Below are positions 35,601 through 46,890 of a stretch of 64,000 bases of DNA, piece after piece. Position 1 is the first letter of the stretch. Every line of letters starts with the position of its first letter. Both the position numbers and the translations under genes were made by a program. The notes beneath the pieces are model-generated. The model saw only the letters and a list, made by a program, of their open reading frames with translations. It was not told where the DNA came from and did not search any database. Source of the DNA: Macrotis lagotis (Eukaryota > Chordata > Mammalia > Peramelemorphia > Peramelidae); NCBI RefSeq assembly GCF_037893015.1, contig NC_133661.1, positions 188,192,809-188,256,808 of the forward strand, in the 5' to 3' direction.

Positions 35601-36275
35601 GTTAAGTAAATTGGGAAACAATTTTTACCACTAATATTTCTGACAAAGGGCTCATTTCTAAAATGTACAGATAAATGAGTCAAATTTTTTAAAAATATCA
35701 TTCCCCAATTGACAAATGATCAAAGGACATCAAAGGCAATTTACAGATGAAGAAATCAAAGTGATCCATAGTCATATGAAAAATTGCTCTAAATCATTAC
35801 TTATTAGAGAAATGCAAATTAAAGCATCTCTGAGGTACCACCTCACACCTTTTAGACTGGCCAATATGACCAGAAAGGAAAATGATCAATGTTGGAAGGG
35901 ATGTTGAAAATCTGGGACACTGTGAATTCATTCAAACATTCTGGAGAGCAGTTTGGAATTGCACCCAAAGGGATCCAGCCATACCACTACTTGGTAAATA
36001 CCCTGAAGAGATTATGGAAAAGGATTAAAACATCACCTGTACAAAAATGTTCTTTGCAACCCTTTTGTGGTGGCAAAGAATTGTAAACTGAGTGAATGTC
36101 CATCAGTTGGGGAATGGCTGAACAAATTGTGGTATATGTGTGTCATGTAACACTGTTGTTTTAACAGAAGCCAGGAAGGATGGGAATTCAGGGAAACCTG
36201 GAAGGATTTGTATGAACTGATGCTGAGTGAGATAAGCAGAACCAGAAAAAAACATTGATTGTAAACCCTAATGAC
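32661..36275 (+). mobile_element. 5'-truncated L1, sense, degenerate ORF2
   Basis: Sense L1 starting inside ORF2 endonuclease coding (ATCCTACAATATGCTGCTTA) and running to the 3' UTR near 36.27 kb. Open pieces include 33696-33926 ([20 protein letters not shown]), 33974-34162 ([17 protein letters not shown]), 34765-35034, 35194-35634 (LTPYTKIRPKWIQDLDIKNN) and 35716-35907 (MQIKASLRYHLTPFRLANMT). The RT catalytic box reads LFADEMM instead of FADD, near 34604-34624. Many stops and frame changes show it is dead. Its 3' UTR beyond 36255 differs from that of the neighbouring antisense L1, so it belongs to another subfamily. Confidence 0.85.
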
Positions 36276-36481
36276 TCTGGCTAGAGGAGGTGAAGTCAGG
36301 AAATGATGAGTTTAGATTTCTTCCTGTTGAATGTGAAGGTCTGGTAGGGACACACACATGGACTTTTGAGGTTCCTGAGTCAGTTCTAAAATATGATGTC
36401 CAAAAGTAAGCACAATATTGTGGTGTGGTCTGACAAAGCCATAGATTAGTGCTAGATTAACATCTCACTTCCTCTGGACTT

Positions 36482-36492
36482 CATATTTCTCT
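36482..36492. repeat. Target-site duplication of the full-length L1 (3' side)
   Basis: CATATTTCTCT, repeated perfectly at 43853-43863 beyond the 5' end of the L1. Confidence 0.85.
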
Positions 36493-37050
36493 CTTTCTTT
36501 TTTAAATTTATTTTTATTAAAGATATTATTTGAATTTTACATTTTTCCCCCAATCTTGCTTCCTCCCCCCCACAGAAAGCACTCTCAGTCTTTACTGTTT
36601 CCATGTTGTACCTTGTTCCAAATTGGGTGTGATGAGAGAGAAATCAAATCCTTAAAGAGAAGAGAAGTCTAAGAGGTAACAAAATCAGACAATAAGCTAT
36701 CTGTTTTTTTTTCTAAATTAAAGGGAATAGTCCTTGCACTTTGTTCAAACTCCACAGCTCCTTAACTTGATACAGATAGTACTCTCCTTTGCAGACAGCC
36801 CAAAATTGTTCTGGATTGCTGCATTGATGGAATGAGCAAGTCCTTCAAGGTGGGAACATCACTCCCATGTTGCTGTTAGGGGGTACAGTGTTTTTCTGGT
36901 TCTGCTCATCGCACTCAGCATCAGTTCATTCAAATCCCTCCAGGTTTCCCTGAAATCCCATCCCTCCTGGTTTCTAATAGAACAATAGTGTTCCATGACA
37001 TACATATACCACAGTATGCTAAGCCATTCCCCAATTGAAGGACATTTACT

Positions 37051-37701
37051 TTATTTCCAATTCTTTGCCACCACAAACAGGGCTGCTATAAATGTTTTTG
37101 TACAAGTAATGTTTTTACCCTTTTTCCTTATCTCTTCAGGGTATAGACCCAGTAATGGTATTGCTGGGTCAAAGGGAATGCACATTTTTGTTGCCCTTTG
37201 GGCATAGTTCCAAATAGCTCTCCAGAAGGGTTGGATGAGTTCACAGCTCCACCAACAGTGTAATAGTGTCCCAGATTTCCCACATCCCTTCCAACAATGA
37301 TCATTATCCTTCCTGGTCATACTGGCCAATCTGAGAGGTTTGAGGTGGTACCTCAGAGAAGCTTTAATTTGCATTATTCTAATAATTAATGATTTAGAAC
37401 ATTTTTTCATATGATTATGGATTACTTGGATCTCCTCATCTGTAAATTGCCTTTGCAAATCCTTTGACCATTTGTCAATTGAGGAATGGCATTTTAGTTT
37501 AAAAATATGACTCAGTTCTCTGTATATTTTAGAAATGAGTACTTTGTCAGAATCATTAGTTATAAAGATTGTTTCCCAGTTTACTACATTTCTTTTGATC
37601 TTGGTTACATTGGTTTTATCTGTGCAAAAGCTTTTTAATTTAATGTAATCGAAATCATCTAATTGGTTTTTGGTGATATTCTTCAACTCTTCTTTAGTCA
37701 T
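37051..37701 (-). pseudogene. L1 ORF2 C-terminal fragment
   Basis: A 216-codon open piece of ORF2 from the full-length L1. It holds the thumb and C-terminal zinc-knuckle region: KIYRELSHIFKLKCHSSIDKW, MQIKASLRYHLKPLRLASMT, then CGKSGTLLHCWWSC with the conserved cysteine/histidine spacing of L1 ORF2p and IPLLGLYPEE. It is separated from upstream ORF2 pieces by stops. Confidence 0.85.
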
Positions 37702-38014
37702 AAACTATTCCCCTTTCCATAGTTCTGACAGGTAGACTTCTTGATCTTGATTTTCTAATTTGCTTATAGTATTGTTTTTTATGTCTATGTCCTGTAACCA
37801 TTTGGATCTTATCTTGGCAAAGGGTGTGAGGTGTTGGTCTAACCTAATTTTCTTCCATACTAACTTCCAATTTTCCCAGCAATTTTTATCAAAGAGGCAG
37901 TTTTTATCCCAATGGCCAGACTCTTTGGGTTTATCAAAAAGCAGATTACTATAATCATCTCCTGCTTTTACACCTAGTCTATTCCACTGGCCCACCACTC
38001 TATTTCTTAGCCAA

Positions 38015-38028
38015 TACCAACCAGTTTT
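38015..38028. repeat. Target-site duplication of the nested L1 (3' side)
   Basis: TACCAACCAGTTTT, repeated perfectly at 38623-38636. The sequence between is not part of the host L1 ORF2. Confidence 0.92.
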
Positions 38029-38622
38029 TTTAATTAAATTTTTATAAAAGACATTATTTGAGTTTTACAGTTTTCCCCCAATCTTGCTTCCCTCCCCCCA
38101 CCCCCACCCCACAGATAGCACTCTGTCAGTCTTTACTTTGTTTCCATGTTGTACCTCGATCCAAATTGGGTGTGATGAGAGAGAAATCATATCCTTAAAG
38201 AGAACAGAATAATTCTCAGAGGTAACCAGATCAAACCATAAGACATCTGGGTTTTTTTTTTCTTTTTCTGAATTAAAGGGAATAGTCCTTGTACTTTATT
38301 CAAACTCCACAGCTCCTTATCTGGATACAGATGGTACTCTCCTTTGCAGACAGCCAAAAATTGTTCCCAATTGTTGCACTGATGGAATGAGCAAGTCCTT
38401 CAAGGTTGAACATCACTCCCATGTTGCTGTTAGGGTATACAGTGTTTTTCTGGTTCTGCTCATCTCACTAAGCATCAGTTCATGCAAATCCCTCCAGGTT
38501 TCCTTGAAATCCCGTCCCTCCTGGTTTCTAATAGAACAACAGTGTTCCATGACATACATATACCACAGTTTGCCAAACCATTCCCCAACTGAAGGACATT
38601 TACTGGATTTCCAATTATTTGC
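38029..38622 (-). mobile_element. 5'-truncated L1 3' end nested inside L1 ORF2, antisense
   Basis: 594 bp: A-rich tail (plus-strand T-rich, about 38029-38050), L1 3' UTR and the last ORF2 codons (38413-38628, minus: WKSSKCPSVGEWFGKLWYMY). It parallels 36.5-37.07 kb of the host element but is a separate copy. Perfect 14-bp duplications bracket it. Host ORF2 resumes at 38637. Confidence 0.93.
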
Positions 38623-38636
38623 TACCAACCAGTTTT
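38623..38636. repeat. Target-site duplication of the nested L1 (5' side)
   Basis: Perfect repeat of 38015-38028. Confidence 0.92.
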
Positions 38637-40259
38637 GATGACTGATGCTTTATAATATAATTTTAGATTGGGTAGGGCTAAGTCACCTTCTTTTGCACTT
38701 TTTTTTCATTAAACTCTTGGCAGTTCTTGACTTTTCATTTCACCATATGAATTTACTTACATTTTTTTCTAACTCATTAAAGTAATTTTTTGGAATTTTG
38801 ATTGGTAGGGCACTAAACAGATAGTTTAGTTTTGGTAGAATTGTCATTTTTATTATAACAGCTCTCCCTATCCATGAGCAGTTGATATTTGCCCAGTTAT
38901 TTAAATCTAATTTAATTTGTGTGAGAAGTGTTTTATAATTGTTTTCAAAAAGATTCTGAGTCGGTCATGCCAAATAGACTCCCAAATATTTTATATTGTC
39001 TGAGATTACTTTGAATGGGATTTCTCTTTCTAGCTCTTCCTGCTGTTTCTTGCTAGATATATATAGAGAATATTTGAGGATTTATGAAGGTTTATTTTAT
39101 AACCTGCAACTTTGCTAAAATTGCTAATTGTTTCCAGTAGTTTTTTAGATGATTTCTTGGGATTCTCTAGGTAGATCATCATGTCATCTGCAAAGAGTGA
39201 GAGTTTTGTCTCTTCTTTCCCAATTCTAATTACTTTAATTTCTTGTTCTTCTCTAATTGCTGATGCTTACATTTCAAATACAATATTGAATAGTAGTGGT
39301 GATAATGGGCACCCTTGTTTCACCCCTGATCTTATTGGGAATGCCTTTAGCCTTTCCCCATTGAGTATAATTCATGTTGATGGTTTCAGATAGATTCTGC
39401 TAATTATTTTAAGGAACAGTCCATTTATTCCTACACTCTCTAGTATTTTAATAGGAATGGATGCTGTATTTTGTCAAAAGCTTTTTCAGCAACTATTGAT
39501 ATGATCATATGATTTCTGATAGGTTTGTTGTTGATATAATTGAGTATACCAACAGTTTTCCTAATATTGAACCAACCCTGCATTCCTGGAATAAATCCTA
39601 CTTGATCAAAATGTATTATCCTAGTGATGACTTGTTGTAATCATTTTGCTAAGATTTTATTTAGGTTATTTGCATTTATATTCATCAGGGAGATAGGTCT
39701 ATAATTTTATTTCTGTGTTTTAACTCTTCCTGGTTTAGGTAACAGTACCATATTGGTTTCATAGAAAGAATTAGTCAGAGTTCCATCTTACCCTATTTTT
39801 CCAAAGAGTTTATATAGGATGGGAACCAATTGTTTCTTAAATGTTTGGTAGAATTCACTTGTGAATCCATCAGGCCCTGGAGATTTTTTTAAGGGAGTTC
39901 AGTAATGGTTTGTTGAATGTCTTTTTCTGAGATAGGGTTGTTTAGGTATTTAATCTCTTCTTCATTTAACCTGGGCAACTTATATTTTTGTAAATATTCA
40001 TCCATTTCACTTAGATTATCATATTTATTGGCATAGAGTTGGGCAAAATAATTTTGAATTATTACTTTAATTTCCTCCTCATTGGAGGTGAGTTCACCTT
40101 TTTCATTTATGATTCTAGCAATTTTGTTTTCTTCTTTCTTTTTTTTTAATCAAATTGACCAGAGGTTTATCAATTTTATTGGTTTTTTCATAATACCAAC
40201 TTTTGGTTTTATTTATTAATTCAATAGTTTTTTTGCTTTCAATTATATTAATTTCTCCT

Positions 40260-40652
40260 TTAATTTTTTAGAATTTCTAATTTGGTACTTAATTGGGGAT
40301 TTTTGATTTGTTCTTTCTCTAATTTCTTCAGTTCCATTATTAGTTCATTGATTTCCTCTTTCTCTAATTTATTCATATAAGCATTTAGAGCTATAATATA
40401 TCCCCTGAGAGTTGCTTTGAATGAATGCCATAGGTTTTGGTATGTTGTTTCATCATTATCATTATCTAAGATAAAATGGTTAATTCTTTCTATAATTTGT
40501 TTGTTGGTCCACTCATTTTGTAAAATGAGGTTATTCAGTTTCCAATTTGTTCTGGTTCTGTATCTCCTTGGCCCAGTATTGCATATGACTGTTATTGCAT
40601 AGTGATCTGAGAAAGATTTATTCACTATTTCTGTCTTTCTGCAGTTGATCAT
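40260..40652 (-). pseudogene. L1 ORF2 fragment between endonuclease and RT
   Basis: A 130-codon open piece (MINCRKTEIVNKSFSDHYAI onward, ending in Lys/Glu-rich helix) covering the end of the endonuclease domain (SDHYAI, the catalytic Asp-His box of L1 endonucleases) and the linker before RT. Confidence 0.85.
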
Positions 40653-40751
40653 TAGGTTTTTATGTCCTAGTACATGGTCAATTTTTGTATAAGTTCCATG
40701 TACTGCAGAGAAAAAAGTATATTCCTTTCTATGCCCATTCAGTTTCCTCCA

Positions 40752-41249
40752 TCAATCTACCATATCTAATTTTTCTAACAATCTATTTACCTCCCTAATT
40801 TCTTTCTTGTTTGTTTTATGATTTGATTTATCTAGATCTGTTAGTGGGAGACTGAGGTCTCCTAATAGTTGAGTTTTGCTGTCTGTGTCTTCCTGTAATT
40901 CTTTCAGCTTCTCCTCTAAGAATTTGGATGCTGTCCCACTGGGTGCATATATATTCAATATTGAAATGACTTTATTGTCTATGGTACCTTTTAGGAGGAT
41001 ATAGTTTTCTTCCTTATCTCTTTTAACACTATCTATTTTTGCTGCTGCTTTGTCTGAGATAAGGTTTGCTACCCCTGCTTTTTTTACTTCAGCTGAAGCA
41101 AAATATATTTTGCTCCAACCTCTTACTTTTACTCTGTATGTATCTCTCTGCTTCAAATGAGTTTCTTGTAAGCAGCATATTGTAGGATTCCGGTTTTTAA
41201 TCCACTCTGCTATTTGCTTATGTTTTAAGTGAGAGTTCATCCCATTCAC
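40752..41249 (-). pseudogene. L1 ORF2 endonuclease domain fragment
   Basis: A 165-codon piece beginning near the ORF2 start (MNGMNSHLKHKQIAEWIKNR). It contains CCLQETHL, carrying the catalytic Glu of the apurinic-like endonuclease, then KGTIDNKVISILNIYAPSG. It is interrupted after VNRLLEKLDMVD before the next ORF2 piece. Confidence 0.88.
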
Positions 41250-42029
41250 ATTTAAATTTATGATTACTAATTCTTTATTGCCCTCTGTGCTATCTTCCCT
41301 CTGTTCCTATTTTCCCTCCCTTTCCTCCCCTTTTATCCATATTCCCCAGTGTTTTGTTTCTGAAAAACACCCCCTTCAGTGTGTTTGCCCTCCTATATCT
41401 CACCCTCCCCTTTCTTTCCCCTTTCCCTTTTTCCCTTTTCCCTTCCCTTCCTTTTATTCTTTCCCCTTATTTCCCCCTTTTAATACTTGAAAGGTTAGAT
41501 GTTTTATAGGTTAACTGAGTATGTGTAGGTTGACTTTAAGCCAAGTCTGATGAGAAGAAGGTTCAGGTGTTTCTCCTCTCCTCCATTCTTCCCCAGTATT
41601 ACCATAGGTTTTTTTTACCTCTTAGTTGAATGAGATTTACCCCATTTAATCCCCTCCCTCCTCCCATCTCTTTCCTGTCCTCCTTTTAAGGGCGGTAGTG
41701 TATTTTTTTTTTTAGATCATTCTATCTAAGTCATAGAAAATTCTGAGTGTCGGTCCCTTCTAGTTCTGTATATTCTATCGAATAGAGTCAAAATTCCTGA
41801 GAGTTATTAGTCTTTATCCCAAATGGGGTTAAAGCCAGTTACATCCCATTAGATAGCAGTCTCATGGATAGGTCATGAATGTCCATTATTTCTGGCAAAG
41901 TGTATTCTCTCCGTTAGAGTTACATTCCTCAAAGTTTATGAGAATCTTTTTTTTTACCCCCATACTGAGATATAGCTAGTTTCAACTAACTTACTGGATT
42001 GCATTTTTTTCTTTTACCACCCCCCTTTT

Positions 42030-43085
42030 TTACCTTTTTATGTGTCTCTTGAACCTCCTGTTTGATGTCCAAATTTTCTCTTTAGCTCTGGTCTTTTCAT
42101 CAGAAATTTTTGGAATTCTTCCATTTTTTTAAATGTCCATCTTTTTCGCTGGAAGAGAAGGCTCAGCTTTTCCAGAAAGTAGATTCTTTGCTGCTTTCCA
42201 AGCTCCTGTGCTTTTTGAAATATCTCGTTTCAGGCCCTTTGATCCCTTAATGTTGATGCAGCCATGTCCTGCATGATCCTTACTGTGGCTCCTTGATATT
42301 TAAATTGTTTCTTTTTGGCTGCTTGCAGGATTTTCTCTTTCATCTGGTAGTTCTGGAGTTTGGCCACAACATTCCTTGGTGTTTTCATTTTAGGATCTAT
42401 TTCTGGTGGGGATTGATATACTCTTTCAATAACTACTTTGCCCTCCAATTCCATGATATCAGGGCAGTTTTCCATCACTAGATCCTGTAATATTAAGTCC
42501 AGGCTTTTTTTCTCTTCAATGTGTTCAGGAAGTGCTATAATTTTCAGGTTGCTCCTCCTCTATCTATTCTCAAGGTCAGTGGTTTTGTTGATGAGGTATT
42601 TTACATTTGCTTCTATTTTTTCTATTTTTGATTTTGTTTAACTGACTCTTGCTGTCTTGTGGAGTCATTAGTTTCTGTGGACTCCATTATTTTTTGTGGG
42701 GAGGAGTTTTCTTCATTATTTTTTTTGCAACTCCTTTTCCAATTGGTCAATTCTACTTTTGAAAGAGCTTTCCATTTGACCAATTGAGGTTTTGAGAGAA
42801 TTAATTTCTTTTTGCATTTGCTCATTTGAGGATCTGAGAGAATTATTCTCATTTTGTAATTGTCCAATTGATGATCTGAGAGATTTATTCTCCTTTTGTG
42901 TTTGTCCAATTGTACTTTCTAAGGTTTTGTTTTCTTGTTGCAAGGTATTAATTGTCTCTCCCAAATTTTTAAGCTCCTTCCTTATTTCTTTGAGGAAGTC
43001 TTTCTGTGCTGGAGACCAGATTGTATTCTCCTCAGAGGTTCCAGGTCTCTCTGAGTTGGGGTCTTTCCCTTCCAGAAATTAGTTG
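42030..43085 (-). pseudogene. L1 ORF1 remnant with 42-bp-periodic coiled coil
   Basis: ORF1 region of the full-length L1, read in several frames. The N-terminal part includes KDFLKEIRKELKNLGETINTL, followed by a coiled coil (42716-42964) of near-identical 14-residue units such as ENKSLRSSIGQLQN. The C-terminal RNA-binding part is at 42230-42478 (ENCPDIMELEGKVVIERVYQ, PRNVVAKLQNYQMKEKIL). ORF1p trimerises through the coiled coil and packages L1 RNA (family knowledge). It is broken, so not functional here. Confidence 0.85.
42744..42953 (-). repeat. Five 42-bp tandem units encoding the ORF1 coiled coil
   Basis: The units start at about 42744, 42786, 42828, 42870 and 42912, each about 42 bp (14 codons, two heptads). 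The middle three are most alike, each with a (T)CTGAGAGA or TTGAGAGA core. Conserved leucine and serine positions give repeated SLRSSIGQ-type heptads. Confidence 0.8.
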
Positions 43086-43852
43086 TGGGGGGAGGCTGGT
43101 TCACCTTGGCTTGGGATTGCTAAAGTCTTTACTGAGTGCAGTTTCACTGTCTGGCCAGTAGGAGGTGCTGGCTGCCCTCTCTGGAGTGTTTGTGACCTGG
43201 GTTGAGAGGCCTTCTCCATTTGCCCAAAGGGAGGAGTTGGAACTATTGAATTCTTTTGCCTTCAATCAATGGTGGACTTTACCCTGGCCTGAGGTCATTC
43301 CTCAGCTTGGCTTGTTCTTCCACTCACACACCTGGGCCTGAGGCAGAAGTAGTTTGGAATTGTTTGTTTTGCAGGAGGCCTCAGTGCAATGGAGGCATGG
43401 ACTCAGAGTTTCTCCGACCAGAGGAGCCCAGCGATGGTGTCTGCCGCTCTCCTGTACCTGACCTCTCCCGGCAGCCCTGTCCCCAAGCTCCAGGGGGACA
43501 GCACCAACACCAGCACCTCTGCTTCCTCAAGGACCCAAGCCCCTTTTGTCCAGCCCCTCTGCAGATCCGGCAGGTCCCACTTTCCAGCCCTCAGACTCCC
43601 GGTTCCAATTCAGCTGTTAATCTGGGTGATTGGGGCTGATCCTCCCTCTGAGCCCAGGCTCACCTGCCTGAATTCTACCAAAGCTGCAGCAGGAGACAAA
43701 TCCTGAGATAAATGCTCTTTCTCCTAGCTTTTCTCTCTGGGTTCCATGAGTCAGACTTCCTCTAAGATATTTGTTTCATGTGACAGATGGGGAAGAGATC
43801 AGGAGACTCTAGAACTGTGCCTGTCTTCTCTCTGCCATCTTGGCCAGAAGTC
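43086..43852 (-). promoter_or_regulatory. L1 5' UTR (internal promoter region)
   Basis: A GC-richer stretch between ORF1 and the L1 5' end. In the L1 family this region holds the internal RNA polymerase II promoter. Related DNA lies at 17219-17534 in the internally deleted L1. The open frames at 43256-43706 on the plus strand are antisense to the 5' UTR and not genes. Confidence 0.7.
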
Positions 43853-43863
43853 CATATTTCTCT
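43853..43863. repeat. Target-site duplication of the full-length L1 (5' side)
   Basis: Perfect repeat of 36482-36492, abutting the L1 5' end. Confidence 0.85.
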
Positions 43864-43869
43864 TAATGA

Positions 43870-45390
43870 AAAATAAAATTGCTCTAACTCTTAAAAAATA
43901 ATAAAGAGTGGTGGATCAATAGAGTAACTTAGAGATCTATTGAAAAGGGAAAACAAAACAAAAGTTAGAGAGCATTGCAAGGTGTAAAATGGATAACTCT
44001 AATTACATGAAATTAATAAGTTTTAAAACCAAAAAACCCAATGTAGTCAGGTTTAGAAGGGAAGTAGGAAAATGGGAATAGTCTATATCATAATGATATC
44101 AAAATGAGTACAGAATTTAAACATAAAGGACAATACCATAGACCAATTAATTGATCAAGAAATACTAATACCTATTTGATCTCTGGAAAGGGAAGAAATT
44201 TTTGACCAAACAAGAAATAGAGAACATTATAAATTGCAAAATGGATGGTTTTGACCATATTAAATTAGAAAGATTTTGTACTAACAAAACCAAAGGAGCC
44301 AAAATTAGAAGGAATGCAGAAAGCTGGGAAATAATTTTCATAGCTAGTATTTCTGATAAATGACTCATTCCCCAATTGGTAAATGGTCAAAGTATATGAA
44401 CAATTTTCAGATGAACAAATTAAACCTATCTATAGTCATATAAAAATGCCCCAAATCATTACTGATTAGAGATGTGCACATTAAAACAACTAAGAGGTAG
44501 CACCTCACATTCATTAGATTTCTTAGATGATAAAAAAGGAAAATGTTAAATGTTAGAGAGAATGTGGGACAATTGGAACATTCATACACTGTTGGTGGAG
44601 CTGTCTACTCTTCCAGTCAATCTGGAGAGAAATCTGGATCTATGACCAAAGAGCAACAAAACTGATCATACTCTTTGGTCCAGCAATAAAAATACTAGGT
44701 CTATATCCAAAATAATTCATAAAAACTGGGAGAAATCTCCTATGTTCACAAATATTTATAGCAGTTGTTTTTGTTGCGGCAAAGAATTAGAAATCGAGAG
44801 GATTCTTACCAATTGGGGAATGGTTTAAAAAGTTATGGTAAATGAATGCTATGGAATACAATTATTTTATGAGAACTCATGAATAGTTGGACTTTAGAGA
44901 AGCATGGAAAGAATTACATGAAGTCATGCTGAGTGAAGTTAGCAGAACCAAGACAACATTGTACCTATTAACAACAACATTGTGAAATGATCAACTAAAA
45001 TGGATGCAACTCCTTTCAACAGTTTAGAGATGAAGAACAACCTGAGAGATCTACTAAGGACAACGCCACCCATATCTAGAGGAAAAAAAGCAATACAGAA
45101 TCCAAATGCAAACTATATTCAATTTTTTAAAATTTCCCTGTTTTTCCTTCCTATCTCATGGTTTTCTTTCTTTTCTCTTAGTTTTAATTTCTCTTTTACA
45201 CAATATCTAATATCTAAATATGTTAAACCAAAATGTTCATGCACAACTTTTACCAGAGTATTCACCTTCATGAGGAGGGGGAGTGAAGGGATGATAGTAG
45301 AAAAATATGAAACTTGCAAATCTGAAAATGGATGAATCTTGAAAAACTACCTTAGTATGTAACTGGAAAAATGAAATAAAATTTCAATTA
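43870..45390 (+). mobile_element. Old L1 3' part, sense
   Basis: Diverged ORF2 C-terminal DNA on the plus strand (AAATTAGAAAGATTTTGTAC, AAATGGTCAAAGTATATGAA, CACTGTTGGTGGAGCTGTC). It is followed by the 3' UTR (AGTCATGCTGAGTGAAGTTA) and an A-rich end near 45.39 kb. It begins in ORF2, so it is a different element from the one ending at 36.27 kb. Confidence 0.75.
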
Positions 45391-46455
45391 AAACCAGAAC
45401 AAAATATGTAATTGGAAAATATTTAAAACTAATTTATAAAAGTGTGTCCTGTTATTTCATAGAGAAGGAAAGACATACAAAGGTAAACACCAGACCTGAG
45501 AGGTAGGATTCAATCAAAAGGAAAGAAGCAGGGAGAGTATTCTAGTTGAGTACATTATAGTTTACAAATATATAGAGAAAGCAACAACAATTATTCAACC
45601 ATTGAATTGATTAAACTAATCAATTAATCAACCAGTACTTAAGATGATATGCAAATTACTGACAATTCATACTATATGTGTTCAGTGGGTTAAATAGATA
45701 GAAAAATCTAAACAGAGCATAATGATTGAGCAGAAGGGAAAGTACTGGGAGGGATATCTTGAAAAAAAATAAACATTTGGTCTGAATAGACATAATTAGC
45801 AATTCTGGTGCCCTAGACTGGCAGCACAAAAGGCATGTTCCAGGATTCCTTCAGAATAGGGTCAAGCTGAGAAGAACATCTCTTTGAATATGGAAAGGTG
45901 ATAGGAACATTGAAAGTAATGCACATTCCAAGACCAGGGAGCCCCCCATTCCCCCACCCCTTTTTTTAATCTGTCATGATATTTCTATATTTCGAGGCCA
46001 TGAAGTTGAATCTTTGAACTTGCTCTGGGAAGCACATATCAACTTGTTAAATTATTCCTTGGGGTAACTGATTCCTACCTGACTGGATTCAGGTCCCTGA
46101 AGAATAAACTTTCTTGGTAACAATCAACGACACTAGTTAGTTCATTGTTAACCCAGAGCAGAAGGTTCTATATATCAAGTGGCAGCAAAGAACAATCCTC
46201 TGCTGTAGATGGGGAAGGCTAGATATCTACTCTCTGCCTTCCCCACAGCCTACAGTTTCTCCAGGATCTTGTCAACAAACAATAGGTGGGAGAAATAATA
46301 TTGCTTTATTGACATGGGAGAGGGACTACTGGATATGTTAGGTTTGGTTATGCTTTTAAGAATGACTACATAGAAGGCTTAGATGGTAGCAAGAGAAGCT
46401 TAGATCTAGAAGTTTCTTGAAAGAAGAGATCAGAGGGAATAAGTCATGGAGAAAA
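45391..46455. other. Intergenic, nothing recognised
   Basis: No gene or clear repeat. A cluster of TTGATTAAAC/TAATCAATTA-type motifs sits near 45.59-45.63 kb, and runs of C and T at about 45.94-45.97 kb. Confidence 0.5.
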
Positions 46456-46456
46456 G

Positions 46457-46463
46457 ACTGTCT

Positions 46464-46514
<51 letters not shown>
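46457..46514. repeat. (TG)n microsatellite
   Basis: About 28 TG units with one TTTG interruption near the start. Confidence 0.97.
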
Positions 46515-46732
46515 GTGAGAGAAAGACATAAACACAGAGAAGAAACCTGTAGAAGTGGATAGAGAGTTGTCTGACATATACTGACTGTGTTAAACTGGGC
46601 AAATCAGTTAATGTCTTGGTGCCTCCAAGTAATTCTCTAAAATTGTAATTTTCAGCAATTGAGTGAATTAGTACAGGAAATTTCCTTACCATGGGTTTCT
46701 TAAACCACTGAAAAAAAAATCACATGTGCATA

Positions 46733-46890
46733 TGTGTTATATATATGTGTGTGTATATACATATATATACATATTATATTTAGATATATATATATATAAT
46801 GAACCTAAATCGACTTATTATTCTATTCCTAGAAGGAATTCTGCACATATGTGTGTGTATAGGTATGTATGCATATATAAATATGTACAT
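46733..46890. repeat. AT/TG-rich simple sequence
   Basis: Alternating TA and TGTG stretches (46737-46800 and 46849-46885) flank a short unique segment. Confidence 0.8.

Larger units (their letters stand above)
36493..43852 (-). mobile_element. Full-length L1 LINE, antisense, decayed
   Basis: The best L1 in the window: A-rich 3' tail (36493), 3' UTR to about 36.92 kb, ORF2 (about 36.9-41.25 kb, interrupted by a nested L1), pyrimidine-rich inter-ORF spacer (41.25-42.0 kb), ORF1 (about 42.03-43.08 kb) and a GC-richer 5' UTR ending in the complement of GGACTTCTGGCCAAGATGGC. The 11-bp duplication and 5' end show a full-length insertion. ORF2 is split by several stops and frame changes, though long open pieces remain (see separate entries). 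The RT catalytic FADDMM box is intact in the DNA near 39.17-39.20 kb. Host DNA on either side is older L1-derived or unassigned. Confidence 0.92.

Noticed and set aside
43256-43706. Pro/Ser-rich frames of 105-127 codons
   Set aside because: They lie antisense to the L1 5' UTR and share its base composition. No domain or homology is recognisable.
46356-46692. Frames with His-Thr repeats
   Set aside because: Translation of the (TG)n microsatellite.
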